Part shown: positions 11,290 to 22,148 of the stretch, piece by piece
Layout of the letters: every line of letters starts with the position of its first letter
Numbering within the stretch: position 1 is the first letter of the stretch
Origin: Macrobrachium rosenbergii
Lineage: Eukaryota > Arthropoda > Malacostraca > Decapoda > Palaemonidae
Assembly: GCF_040412425.1 (NCBI RefSeq)
Contig: NC_089749.1
Location: 41,002,739 to 41,066,738, forward strand
Direction of reading: 5' to 3'
Length of the DNA: 64,000 nt
Notes under the pieces: generated by a model
Database searches by the model: none
What the model saw: the letters and a program-made list of their open reading frames with translations, nothing else
What the model was told of the DNA's origin: nothing
Position numbers and translations under genes: made by a program

Positions 11290-11816
11290 TCGAAGTTGTT
11301 ATTTGCTGGTGCAAGCCGCAAAGTAGCATCTGTGCACAGACAGGGCAAAACAGAGGTAATGTTTCGGACATCTGTGTTTGTCGGCAGACAAACAGATGGC
11401 AATTGTGAGAGACATAATATACGTACAGTGATAAAACATATATCAATGGAAAGGCCAGGAAATTCCACATATGGCCAATTGCATGAGATTCGAGACAGAT
11501 TAATGAATGCAATGCAATAGCATAATAGATGTGAAATGGCGAGACGTTTGGCGTCTTCACAAACAGAAACATACATACAGTTTGATACAGAAGACTCGGT
11601 GGAACTTTATGAGTACATGATTAGAATGCTTGCATGGCAATGCAGGTAGTGGTGATTGTACATAAATCGAGACAACAATGGTTAGGGAGAAACAGACGGA
11701 AATATTGTATGGTAGAAGTTGCGTTCCTTGAGAGAGAGAAAATGGGATGCTCTTGTTTTTGTCCTGTCCCCTCTGATGGATGACGAACACACACGTGTAC
11801 TCGAAAGAGACCGCGA
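11290..11816. other. Probable insertion inside gag, unassigned
   Basis: Between the Asn/Ser-rich gag linker (from 11817) and the pre-knuckle linker (to about 11290) lies about 0.5 kb with no gag-like translation on the minus strand. Its composition differs from its flanks. I could not find terminal repeats or name a family. Confidence 0.35.
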
Positions 11817-12540
11817 TCAGTGCGATGCGTCTCTTACACTACCACTATTCATGTAGCTACGTGATTCTACTCTACCACTACTATCACTATTTATATTAGA
11901 TCCCTTCATACTCTTATTGTTGTCATTATTGGCAGGTCTATTGTGATACCTTTGATAAGAATTAATTTTATCATTATTCCTGCACCAGTTACCATTAAAA
12001 GGGGAGATTTTCCTGCTACCATTATTATCCTTTTTTCCATAACTCATGCTTATGAGCAAGGGAATATTCATCCGAGGATATAGCTACCTCCTGTAAAGAA
12101 TCAATCTTAAGCTCCTCAAGATGAATTTTTAGCTCCCTGGGAACAGCTCTTTTAAATTCTTCGATCAATATCAATTCCTGCAACTTATCAAAACTATCCT
12201 GTCCACTTCCTTCGCCTTGAGCCAGTCATCCATAAACTGCTCCTTCTTCCTACCAAACTCTACATGAGTCATATCCGGATCTTTCTTGTAGTTCCGAAAT
12301 TTCTGGCGGTAGGCCTCAGAAACAAGGTCATAAGCCTTCAAAATTATGGCTTTAACAGAATCTTAATCCGAAGAAAGGTTTTCATTAAGGGTGTTATACA
12401 CACGTTGGGCCTTACCTTTCAGCCTACATTGCACCAACATGGTCCACATATCCTTAGGCCAATTCAGTTTCTTAGCTATCCTTTCGAAAGGTATAAAAAA
12501 CTCTGAAACGTCATCCTCAATAAACAAGGGAACCAGCTTC
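11817..12540 (-). pseudogene. Gag central domain of the minus-strand gypsy-type element
   Basis: The minus-strand translation contains FERIAKKLNWPKDMWTMLVQ, then AYDLVSEAYRQKFRNY and a THVEFGRKKEQ segment. This is the SCAN-like/capsid pattern seen in Gmr1-type and related metazoan gags. An Asn/Ser/Arg-rich linker follows at 12071-11817. Several frameshifts and stops interrupt it. It would assemble the element's capsid. It sits downstream of the N-terminal gag piece and upstream of the zinc knuckle. Confidence 0.75.
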
Positions 12541-12577
12541 AATGCATTTAATAAATGAAACCTATCACCACTGACAC

Positions 12578-12597
12578 TATTATTATTATTATTATTA

Positions 12598-12637
<40 letters not shown>
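12578..12637. repeat. (ATT)n microsatellite
   Basis: About 20 ATT units with one break near 12598, expanded inside the gag gene between its N-terminal and central parts. Confidence 0.95.
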
Positions 12638-12654
12638 TGCTGACAATCGTAGCT

Positions 12655-13116
12655 TTAACAACTGAATTTCATGCTCTCTCTCTCTTTAACTCTTTCTTCA
12701 GCCTGCAACAACATAGCCTTGTACTCTGTTTCCTTTATTTTGGATTGCTCCTTCAAAATATTCAATTGTAACTCACTTACCTTATCATTAATTTCATTAA
12801 CTTCTACACCTATCTCCTCAACCTCATCGTTAGCTTTAACCTGTTTCATATCCTCTTCATTAACCTGTTCTTCCTTACTCTTTTCATTCTCATCCTCCCT
12901 TAGATCATTTACATTCAGAGCCTCCCTGTGGACTCTTACCGCCTTGACGACCTCCCACAAAAGTCGTCCCTTCCTAATTTCAGATGATAATCCTAGGTTT
13001 AAGAACTCAGCAATCAACCATAATTCATCCCATTTAAGATCATACAAATTCTGTTCCCAACCAGGATTAGCTAGAAACTGGACAACAGAGCCCTCTTCAT
13101 CCTCCAAAAACAACAT
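12655..13116 (-). pseudogene. Gag N-terminal part (SAP-like helix pair plus coiled coil)
   Basis: A 153-residue open frame. Residues around 29-60 (WDELWLIAEFLNL...RKGRLLWEVVKAV) have the helix-turn-helix spacing of SAP-like segments found at the N-terminus of some retroelement gags. Residues 70-150 are strongly charged, rich in Glu, Lys, Asn and Asp, and likely coiled coil. The frame ends near the (ATT)n expansion. The start Met lies about 90 bp downstream of the primer-binding site, which fits a gag start. The plus-strand open frame across the same DNA is its shadow. Confidence 0.7.
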
Positions 13117-13205
13117 TGTTAAACCCTGGGGACCTGTCTTAACTGCCTACAAACTATCCTGCCTCCTCTTTGAGTACTTCCCCAGTCACAGTTGTACTAC
13201 AGTGT

Positions 13206-13224
13206 GATCCTGGCAAGGTCGCCA
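13206..13224 (-). promoter_or_regulatory. Primer-binding site of the minus-strand element
   Basis: The minus strand reads TGGCGACCTTGCCAGGATC three bases after a repeat end ...ATTACA. Position and TGG start fit a tRNA primer-binding site next to a 5' LTR. The tRNA is not identified. Confidence 0.6.
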
Positions 13225-13227
13225 AAT

Positions 13228-14440
13228 TGTAATGACCACCTTCAACCATCACAATAATTAATGTAGATATCCAAAATCAGGTTCTTTCACACCTGAATGA
13301 TCAGGGCCACAGTGGTATTTTTGTTTTATTTTTTTAGAACACTCCAAAGAGCCAGATCACAGTAGCACAAGAGGACAATATGGAATACTCAAAGAGGGAT
13401 AAAAATACTAAAAAAAAAAATAGCAAACAAATTTATTACAAACAATACCTTGATAAATTTTAGACAGTCCCTGAAAAGCTGAAATATTTAGGGAGGTAGA
13501 AACACACTCAATAACAAAACACAGCTACTAGGTCATTCGCCTAGCTAACTTTCGCTCATGAAGTCAAAGGGAAAGGAAGGAATTTACTTTACACACCAGT
13601 ACGTATTTAACTCTATCATACGACGGTGAGAGAAAAAAAGACAGAAGAGAATCTTAAACCTGTTCCTATAGTTTATACAATATCCAAACAAAAACTAATA
13701 TTTACACTGATAATTGATGATGCCATAAGGAATGTATATACAAATCAATGCAGGCGAGAAACACTGACATAAGGCAGCAATAAGGCTGTCCAAAAGGCAG
13801 GAAGAAACACTTCACACTGGCAGGGTGAAAACTGACACATCCGTGGCATCCCAAAGAAAAAATTAATGATTCATATGCCCTTACCAAGTGTATCATAAAG
13901 AGAAAGCCTTGTCACGACTCTGAAGGACAAGCATGGCAGCAGTGGCGAGGGCGGAGCCCCAAAATCACACCTGCAGGTATCGCAGGTAAGGCAGGAAAAG
14001 CAGTGGAGAACTCCAGGAAGCACAGGAGCGAAGTCAACACACAGGATCAAAAGGAGGTAATCCTCTGCAGGTGAAGGATCACGGCAAAGCACCTAGGTGT
14101 CCTGTAAACAATCCTCCAAGGCCATGATCTAACTCTCCCAAAGATGCTGCCAACGTAAAGCCATAGGTAAAAGCTGTCCTTCCAGTATGAAATAGCCAAG
14201 CACACTCCCGCACACTCGCCCAAAAGAATCCCACAATGCATGCGAGAATGGGATAAGCGAGCCGTCGAATGACCAAAACATAAAAAGATAAAAAAAACAA
14301 CATTCACGTGCGAAGTACCACTTAAACACAAAAAAAACCTGTGGTGGGGAAAAAAAAAGACCCTAATTCAGCTTCTCGTGCCTGAGCAAAACAAAGCAAA
14401 AAAAATTACGTTAAAGTAACGAATAAATTCAAATTACGAA
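13228..14440 (-). repeat. Putative 5' LTR of the minus-strand gypsy-type element
   Basis: The DNA beyond the primer-binding site begins (plus strand) TGTAATGACCACC, so the minus strand ends ...TTACA as an LTR should. No protein-like frame occurs across about 1.2 kb. The outer edge cannot be fixed because I found no second LTR: the element is truncated in integrase at about 8585. The outer end given is the start of the (TA)n block, as a limit only. Confidence 0.4.
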
Positions 14441-14464
14441 TAACCTGTATGCAATTATTACAAT

Positions 14465-14478
14465 TATATATATTACAA

Positions 14479-14570
<92 letters not shown>

Positions 14571-14583
14571 TATATATATATAT

Positions 14584-14657
<74 letters not shown>

Positions 14658-14693
14658 ACACTATATATATATATATATATTATTTATATACAT
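14465..14693. repeat. Large interrupted (TA)n microsatellite
   Basis: About 230 bp of TA units with short TATTA(C) breaks near 14472, 14580 and 14652. The open frame of Tyr and Ile across it is an artefact. Confidence 0.97.
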
Positions 14694-14699
14694 ACACCC

Positions 14700-15280
14700 A
14701 TCTGTATTCAATTGTACATCAATCCTCTCTCCACATGCTCCTTAGAAGCCTACTATGCAGATTATTATAACAATTACTCATTTGACAAAAGAAAAAGGGC
14801 TCCTTGATTCACCATTTCTATTTGGTAAAATTTGTGTGAAAATGCCCTCAGAAATAGGTCTTATAAATTCTTCAAAAGAAAATAACTGTCCATTCTTTTT
14901 TTTGTCAGGTTAGGTAAGAGAGCACGCAATAACACATGCATTCTAACGCTGCAACCACCCATCCGCGAAGTCATGGATTTCATTCCACTAAAGGCCCATG
15001 TAATTCCTCCTCTTTAGGGTTAAAGTGTGTAATGGAGATTTTAATGATATGAAAAATAGTTGAAAATCATTTTTGTCCGTTATTTGTTTTGTACAAAATT
15101 CCAAATGCTTCTTCTTACCACTTATTTTAATGATTAATCAAAACAAGCGAACAATCTTGAGTTGCCACAAATACCGTGAACACAAGGCTCTAATGTGGAA
15201 GAAAATAAACAGTTCAGAGAGACAGAAAAGACAAAAAGCGCGAACAAAAGACTAAGAGAGCAACAGCAAATATAAAGTGT
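14700..15280. other. No recognisable gene
   Basis: AT-rich DNA without protein-like frames or repeat pairing that I can see. Confidence 0.5.
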
Positions 15281-15283
15281 ACC

Positions 15284-15556
15284 TAATGCGGTGCCCTGTA
15301 GGCATTACTTCAGGTTCTTTGCAGCATCCCTTCGGGGCCGCTAGTTGCAACCCCCTTTCATTCCTTTTACTGCACCTCTGTTCATATTCACTTTCTACCA
15401 TCTTACTTTCCACCATCTAACAATTGCTTCATAGTGCAACTGCGAGGTTTTCCTCCAGTTGCACCTTTCAAACCCTCTTTACTTTCGGTTTCCCTCTTAG
15501 CGCTGAATGATCCCACAGGTCCCAGCACTTGGCCTTTGGCCTAAATTGTATAATCC
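15284..15556 (+). repeat. Dispersed repeat R1, copy 2
   Basis: Same unit as 4779-5050, from GTGCCCTGTAGGCATTACTT to CCCAGCACTTGGCCTTTGGCC, collinear with scattered mismatches and small indels. A SINE starts about 145 bp downstream. Confidence 0.85.
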
Positions 15557-15700
15557 CATCCTATCCTCTGCAGCTGCTGCTGCTGCAAGGTCCATTTGTT
15601 CTTGTTTCATCATCACTGTAGTTGCATCAGTCTGTTTGCGTGCATTCAGATTGGACTTTTTTTTTTATATTAGTACAGTACATCGAGATGTATATTAGTT

Positions 15701-15985
15701 CTCCGTTGGGCGAGTCGGTAGAGTTGTCGCCTAGCACTCGCTAGGCCCGAGTTCGAGTCTCCGGCCGGCTAATGAAGAATTAGAGGAATTTATTTCTGGT
15801 GATAGAAATTCATTTCTCGAAATAATGTGGTTCGGATTCCACAGTAAACTGTAGGTCCCGTTGCTAGGTAACCAATTGGTTCTTAGCCACGTAAAATAAG
15901 TCTAATCCTTCGGGCCAGCCCTAGGAGAGCTGTTAATCAGCTCAGTGGTCTGGTAAAACTAATATATACTTAACTTAGCATTCTA
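15701..15985 (+). repeat. tRNA-derived SINE, copy 1
   Basis: The 5' part looks like a tRNA head: a box A-like GGGCGAGTCGGTAGAG and a box B-like GAGTTCGAGTCTC about 45 bp apart, as in an internal RNA polymerase III promoter. The body contains GTCCCGTTGCTAGGTAACCA and CTAATCCTTCGGGCC, shared with 24418-24655 on the opposite strand. The tail ends in ATATACTTA. From memory this family is common in decapods. It depends on a LINE for mobility. No clear target-site duplication was found for this copy. Confidence 0.85.
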
Positions 15986-15989
15986 CAGT

Positions 15990-17570
15990 ATTTGCCTTCA
16001 GCCTGGCTTAAAGTGTGTTTCAGCCTAACTGTTCAACTTGATAGCCCGTGGTGACGTGGCACGATGCCTCCATGGGCAATAATAGTGCAATCTCCTGTCC
16101 GGTCTGTTGAAGTGCCCTGCACAGAACCCCTGTTACTTTCAGTGAATTCCAAGTTTTTAAAATATAGTATAGTAATGTGTCACTTATTTCTCGGTGGTCC
16201 TTACATTTCGTGGGATGAATTGACGTCCCTACATGTTAAGCTAATTCAATTTACCAATTTATCTCTAATACAGTTCTGATATTTGTATATTATATCAGCA
16301 TCTGTGTAAATAATTACTGTGACTGCATAGCCTGTACTTTACAATTATTTACTACACTGGGTGTGCACGCGAAGATATCGTCTGAACTTTACAGTATATG
16401 GCACATACTGACAGGTTGATGGAGGAAGTGTTTGCTATCTATAGCTGTGTGCATTCCAACATGCCACAGAGGCAAAAAATATAACATAAAACTGCATGAA
16501 ATAGCAAAATCCTCAGCCGAAGTCATTTTTCAATTGAGGAAAAAATTGTTTTGGAATTATTAGTACCCTTTATCAAGTGTTTACCTTTAATGCTAATGGA
16601 CAGATAACTGCATATGGTGAGAGTTTATATGAGAAAGCGAAAAAGTAACACCTCAGCTAAATGGACTTCACATTACCATTTTGGATGTGATATTTTTTTT
16701 CGATAAATATTTTGTGTTGAATGGTAAGTGTAAAGTGCAGGTTATTTTAGGTTAGGAACTATGAGGATTTACTGTTTGATGCAAGACGTCTAGAAAACAT
16801 TCATATGCAGGCTATAATAATATATGGTCTTTGTTACTTAACAGAGAGCCAGACCCCCAAAGGATCTGATAAGTTGAGGTGATGCTAGTCATATTTCAGC
16901 CATGGCTTCTCAATAGTGTGGGGTGGAGTTTTTTTGGCAAAACACTGACTATCCAATTTTAGTCCCAGAATATGGACAAATAGGTTAGTTTCATGTCTTG
17001 AAATATTACTATAGTTTGGCCCGCTTCGACAGTGGCCCAGATAGATACATGAATGAGAGTTAAGTCGTCATCCAGGTGCCAAGAAATGGCTCTTACGTTA
17101 AACAGTAGACTGTTTACAACTGTACCTTATTTTTGGATCCTAGCTTCAACACAAATGTATAGAAAGCTTTCGTTGAAGTTTATGGGCCTCAATGGTTAAA
17201 GAGGAAAGGCCAGTTTGTTATCTTAAGAAAAAGTGCTTCCTTCAGTAGATACCATACATAAAAGTACAGGAACTCCAAGCACAGAAGACTCAACTGGGTG
17301 TTTGAACGCTCAACATTTCTAAGAATAAAAAATCTGTCATATTTGCAAGGCACTATTAAAGTGTCACTGCCTGAATTGCCATACCTCATTCCCTGATAAA
17401 CAGAGTCCATTTGCATTGCCGAGAACCTAAATGAGATCAGCAGAGCATTACATTCATTAGGTAATCCCTTTCATCAAGAACTTGAACATAATTTATTTTT
17501 GACAGTAGCAAAGTTAATAATCTGCTGTTGCTCTTATAACCATGTACGGTATCATTCTCCACAGGCGTTC
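15990..17570. other. No recognisable gene
   Basis: AT-rich non-coding sequence; short open frames only. This is the left flank of the composite BEL/Pao element. Confidence 0.5.
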
Positions 17571-17579
17571 AGTGTAAAT

Positions 17580-18220
17580 TGTAAATTCCGTATGCATTTT
17601 ATATTTTATTCATAATTTTGAGGCTTCTTGGTTCGACTGCTACAGCGCAATTTCTCAGGACTAGCTTGTTAGGTAATTGCCAGATCCAAGAAGCTGTGGT
17701 TTAACGAAGTGATGATTGCTTATTTGAGAAAGCCGTGGCCGTCCTCCTTAAAGTTAGTTACTGTGTGGCCTTGGAGCAGTTCACAAGACGTTTTCGTTGG
17801 ACCTCAACTATAATGGACTTTTGCATTTATTAGGCAGGTGTTCCATCCATTCAATTTGAGCAGCCGTAATATCTGCGCTGGACAATTATTGCTCCCAAAC
17901 TGTTAAATGTTTAGGTAGACCCATACACATTGTGGTTGGTATCACTGGTTTCTTTTATGTAGCAATATGTGTGATTTAATTACAAACCCTGTTAATGCTT
18001 ATGTTTCTCGGTTTTGACAAATTTTTCATTTTGACAATTTTTTTTTATTTAGCTACAGTAATTAAAAGGTATGATTAAATGTGTTTAGGTGATTGACAGT
18101 TGATATTTTGCTGTCACTTAAATGAATGTGACCTTTTATAGAGACCTCGTTTTCGGAACTGTTTATAAAAATAAAGTTAAGAAGCCTCTCACCCACTGCA
18201 ACATGGCGGGATTAGTAACA
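17580..18220 (+). repeat. BEL/Pao 5' LTR
   Basis: Begins TGTAAATTCCGTATGC and ends TTAGTAACA. It aligns along its length with 57541-58168, sharing GCGCAAT(T/C)TCTCAGGACTAG, AATTGCCAGATCCAAGAAGC and AATAAAGTTAAGAAGCCT. The AATAAA near the 3' end is a plausible polyadenylation signal. The start is ambiguous because TGTAAATT is duplicated at 17573. Confidence 0.75.
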
Positions 18221-18491
18221 GTCTCGCAATGTGGGTGTGAGGCGACGACGACAGCCTTCTCTGCTATACTGCAAACTACGGAAGTTGAATATTGAAGACG
18301 TAATGGTATTTGTCTTTCCAATTAAAGATTGGTTTAGTGTAAGTTAGGATTCAAGCTAAGCGATAGTCGTTAGTTTAACGATTGTTGAAATTTTGTGATT
18401 TATTAGTGTTTTGTGTATCGTAGGATGATAATGCTTTGGGTATTCCGAGCTTTGTTTTTTGTTGATTATGGATTTTAGTGCTGAGCAGACC
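18221..18491 (+). other. BEL/Pao 5' leader, first part
   Basis: Non-coding DNA between the 5' LTR and the inserted LTR element. The leader continues at 21901-22145 and 23009-23074 up to the gag Met. A TGGGTGTGAGGCGACGACG stretch near 18231-18249 could be a primer-binding site, but the tRNA is not identified and it lies about 10 bp from the assumed LTR end. Confidence 0.45.
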
Positions 18492-18908
18492 TTATAGAGG
18501 GATGAATAAATTTGTTTGTATCTAGCATTTCCCAACGTTTTGTGAGAGAGAGAGAGAGAGAGCGAGTGTAATTGTCGTTGTGAGTGGTTCGGTTGTTGGA
18601 GTTCGTTTACGGCGCTGTCTGTCTGTCTGTCGGGAGTTTTTTTGGTTTTGGGGAAGTCTTGAGTCAGAGCTAGTGCCGGTCAGTCGTTTGGTCTTGGACA
18701 GTTTTTTTGTGTGCTTTTTGAGAGTTGTTGGTTTTTCTTGTTAGTGTACTGTTCTTGTTATATAGCCTTACCCTTTCTTTTTTATGTTTCCTTGTTTTGT
18801 TTGCAGTGGTTTTAAAAGTGTTATGACCGTGATTTTACTTCCATCTTCCATAACTGAGGATCAGGGTGAGTGTTGTGTACTGTTTTTTGTATCTTGAATT
18901 CTGCCACA
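18492..18908 (+). repeat. 5' LTR of the gag-only element
   Basis: Starts near TTATAGAGGGATGAATAAAT and ends GCCACA. It contains a (GA)n run, a (TCTG)n run and CAGGGTGAGTGTTGTGTACTG, all shared with the right LTR and the solo LTR. Confidence 0.85.
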
Positions 18909-18914
18909 TTAATT

Positions 18915-18932
18915 TGGCGCCCAACGTGGGGC
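18915..18932 (+). promoter_or_regulatory. Primer-binding site, tRNA-Lys type
   Basis: TGGCGCCCAACGTGGGGC lies 6 bp after the 5' LTR. This is the 18-nt primer-binding sequence known for tRNA-Lys(1,2) in many retroelements. It sets the plus-strand orientation and the LTR end. Confidence 0.9.
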
Positions 18933-18989
18933 TGTTGTATAATTGCTATTAGATTGTTTGTGGTGGCTAGAGGAGTGTAAGAGGTCGGC

Positions 18990-20880
18990 ATGAGTGAGAT
19001 TAGAGAAACTGAGAGAGGAACTGGGTATAGGGAACTCCAGGGTAGGCTGGAGGAGGAGAATGGGAGGCTGAGGAGGAGAATTCTGGAGTTATAATGCTGG
19101 AGGAGATGGGGGAATGCTAAGGAGTGCAAAAGAAGAAATGAAAGGGGAGATGAAAGAGTCAGAAGAGAGAATGGAAGACAGGATGGTAGAGAGGATGGAT
19201 AAAAAGTTGGAGGGAATGATGAAAAGTGTAGAAGAAATGGTGAAAGGTATGTTCAAGGGTGTTTTTGGAGAAGGGGTTGTTGAGGCAGGTCCTCTGAACA
19301 TGTGAAGGGGCAAGAGAGAAAGAAAAGGAGGTGAAGAAGGGAATGGAAGCGTGAGTGATGAAAGTGATGGGAAATAGGAAGAAGAAACGAGAGAATGAAA
19401 GGCAGGCAAGGAAAAGGAATGAAAAGCAAGGGAAGGAACAGAGGGAAAGTATGGTAAGTCAGGAAGAAAAGGGAAGGCATGTAGGAAAGAAAGGAACTGG
19501 TAAGAAGGAAGAAGTGGGAAAAGGCAGGAAAGAAGGGAGAGGTGAAGGCAGAGTGATAGTGAGGTGGATGGAGCAGGATAAAAGTGGATGAAAGAGGGGA
19601 AGAAGAGTGTAATGAGTAAGATGAATGTAAGTGCGAAGTACCTTTGTATTCGGAAGAGGTATGAAAGGACAGAGGAAAGTAGCGAAAGTGAGAGTGAAAG
19701 TGAGAAAGGCTATGTATGTGAGGGAGGTACCCTGGTGTGAAAGGTATAATGAGTAAGGGAAGCAGGGGATGTGCATGATTTCTTTAGGAGTATGAAAGGT
19801 TTATTGTGATAAGTATGGGGAAAGCAAGAGAGGGGCATGAATTAGGGAATATTTGATCAAGGTTTTAGCTTGATATGCATAGGGTTATTAGGAGTGGGAG
19901 ATGTTGAGTATGACAAGGTGAAAGCTAGACTAGCTGAGCAAGCGAGGCGTATGAAAGCGAGTATATAAGAGGAAGAAATGAATTTGATGAGGCAAGAATG
20001 AAAGCTGGGGAAACCTTGTCACTGTATGCTTGTAGGCTGGAGACGTTGGCAGGCGAAGAAGTTTGGGGAATGATGGGATAGATGAAATGTGCTATTAGTA
20101 CAGTTGTTAGGACAAAGCAGATGGAGTTAGAGAATTTGTGAACTTGAAGCGGAAGGAGAAGAAAAGATGGACGATTGGAAAGGTTGACTTGGGGAGAAAT
20201 TTGGAAATTGTAGAAGATTATGAGCTGATAGGGGTTATAAAGAGAGCAGAAGTGTAAGTGTAAGGGCTGGGGTAGATGAGAGAGTGCCAGAGTTTCAAAG
20301 TTTTAGGATGCAGTGTTGAGGCTCCAATGAGAATGGCAGATAGTGTAATAGATAGGAGTGTAAGAGGCAATGTGGAGGTGCCAGTGAGGATGAATGGTGG
20401 GTTTGTAAGGGAACACTGGCTGGACGGGTTAGGATAGTAGTGTACAAGGGGAAGGTCGGTGAGGAAGTCGACCGAAGTCTTTTAGATGTGTGCTGATGAC
20501 ATACAAAGAATGAGTGGTGGGCTAGGGATGTGCTCGGTGTGGGCAATCGGGACATTTGGTAAGGGAGTGCACGAAAAGATAGGGGGTTAAAATGCTACAG
20601 GTGACAGGTATCAGCATTACACGGTTGTAGGGGTATCCGAAGTGAATGTACATGTGGCAACTGTGGTAAGAATGGGCACGCAGAATGTGTTCAGAACCGA
20701 GAGCGTATGTGTCGAATGTGGAATGAAGGGCATATCAAGTGTATGTAGACGAAAGAGAGGGTGACTGTGACAGCGAATTCGAAACTGAGTGAAGGGGTTC
20801 AATGGGTGGATCTCTCCAGGATGCAAGCAGTGCGTGTGATGGCCGTACGTGAGGGGTTGTTGCAATGAGGATCAGCAATT
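18990..20880 (+). pseudogene. Degenerate gag with zinc knuckles
   Basis: The first part (frame from 19114) is a charged Met/Glu/Lys-rich helical segment (KEEMKGEMKESEERMEDRM) followed by a Lys/Arg/Glu-rich tail, consistent with a coiled-coil gag N-terminus. At 20529-20570 one frame reads CARCGQSGHLVREC, an exact CX2CX4HX4C knuckle. A second, imperfect knuckle (CGNCGKNGHAEC) lies near 20655-20690, and a third, with Trp in place of a Cys, follows at about 20708. Many frameshifts and stops separate these parts. Gag would package RNA; nothing here encodes enzymes. Confidence 0.6.
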
Positions 20881-21483
20881 TGTTTTGATAGGAGTATGGT
20901 AGGAAAACGTAAGAAAGGGAAGAACGTAAGTGAACGGAACGGGTCATAAGTTGTGTGATAGTGAGTGCCAAAGGAAATGAGTGATAAAGCTGCAATACGA
21001 TATCGGGATGGTATGAATAGAACGATAGCATATGCAGGTTTGATATAATTGAGTTGACTGAACGTGTAGGGGTTAGTGGAATCTGCTGGAGGTGAGTGAA
21101 AGTGTAAGAGTAAGAGAGCATAGTAATATACGAGTGATTGAAAGCATAACGAATCGTTGCAAGAATTGGAAAGCAGTCAATGAGCGAATGGGATGGGTTA
21201 GTTGGAAGAATTGGGGGAGGTATTTGGGAACGAGTTAGAGGCATGAGATTGTGGATGAAATTGAGAGGGTAATAGTGAAGAGGATAGTGTGAATCTGAGA
21301 GGAGAATGAGGAGATGATGTGAATTTGAATGTTGCTAGAAGAGAGAATGATTCTGAGAGAATGATTACGTGCCCGTGAACGCGATCTAGAGGACCTGCTA
21401 GTGAGCATCCGTGGGTGTTGCGTAAGGTCATTTGAATGCAGTGTGTGAAAGGTGTTGGCTGGGAAATGCTAAAAGGGGGAGAA

Positions 21484-21900
21484 TTATATGGATGAATAAA
21501 TTTGCCAGATTTTAGCATTTCAACGTTTTGTGAGAGAGAGAGAGAGAGCGAGTGTAATTGTCGTTGTGAGTGGTTCGTTGTTGGAGTCTGGTTTACTGCT
21601 TGTCTGTCTGTCTGTCGAGTTTTTTGGTTTTGGGAAGTCTTGAGTCAAGCTAGTGCCGGTCAGTCGTTTGGTCTTGATACAGTTTTTTTTGTGTGCTTTT
21701 TGAGAGTTGTTGGTTTTTCTTGTTAGTGTACTGTTCTTGTTGTGTATATAGTTCTATCTTCTTTTTTTATGTTTCCTTGTTTTGTTTGTGTGGTTTTGGG
21801 TGCTGTGTTGGCGACCGTGGACGCCTTACTCCATCTTCCAGCAACCGAGGATCAGGGTGAGTGTTGTGTACTGTTTTTTGTGGTTTTGAATTCCGCCACA
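21484..21900 (+). repeat. 3' LTR of the gag-only element
   Basis: Matches the 5' LTR over its whole length, with small indels, and ends TTCCGCCACA. It directly follows a purine tract. Confidence 0.85.
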
Positions 21901-22148
21901 ACCTTGAGGTAAATGTGAATTTAATTAACCGCCGTTTAGTTTGTTCTGAAAATACGTTAAGTACCGTAGTATTCTTATATATGACGGGAATATAAACATG
22001 TTTACAGGTATTTCCAACTTTCGGAGCACGGTCTTTTTGTGCTGTCTTTGGACGGCGTTATTTTTGTCTCTTGTGAACTCAAACATATTGATAAATTTTG
22101 TCTGTTTATCATACTTAAAAGAGTATCGTTAAGGAACATTGACGATTA

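Larger units (their letters stand above)
18492..21900 (+). mobile_element. Gag-only LTR retrotransposon (tRNA-Lys primed)
   Basis: Two direct LTRs of about 417 bp flank an interior of about 2.6 kb. A primer-binding site matching tRNA-Lys follows the left LTR and a purine tract (AAAAGGGGGAGAA) precedes the right one. The interior holds only gag-like remains with zinc knuckles. I see no DTG protease, RT or integrase. ACC(TT) lies on both sides as a possible duplication, but the LTR start is uncertain by 1-3 bases. It is inserted in the BEL leader. A solo LTR of the same family lies at 25632-26073. Confidence 0.8.

Noticed and set aside
12671..13207. 178-residue plus-strand open frame, Ser/Leu/Thr-rich
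   Set aside because: It is the antisense shadow of the gag N-terminal frame, which has SAP-like and coiled-coil features and fits the element's strand.
15701..15775. Possible tRNA gene
   Set aside because: Box A and B-like segments exist, but the stretch is followed by the shared SINE body and the cloverleaf is not convincing; it is the SINE head.
18821..19776. Long minus-strand open frames rich in Ser, Pro, Leu and Phe
   Set aside because: They are antisense to the Gly/Glu/Lys/Arg-rich gag of the gag-only LTR element; the purine-rich strand makes them open by composition.
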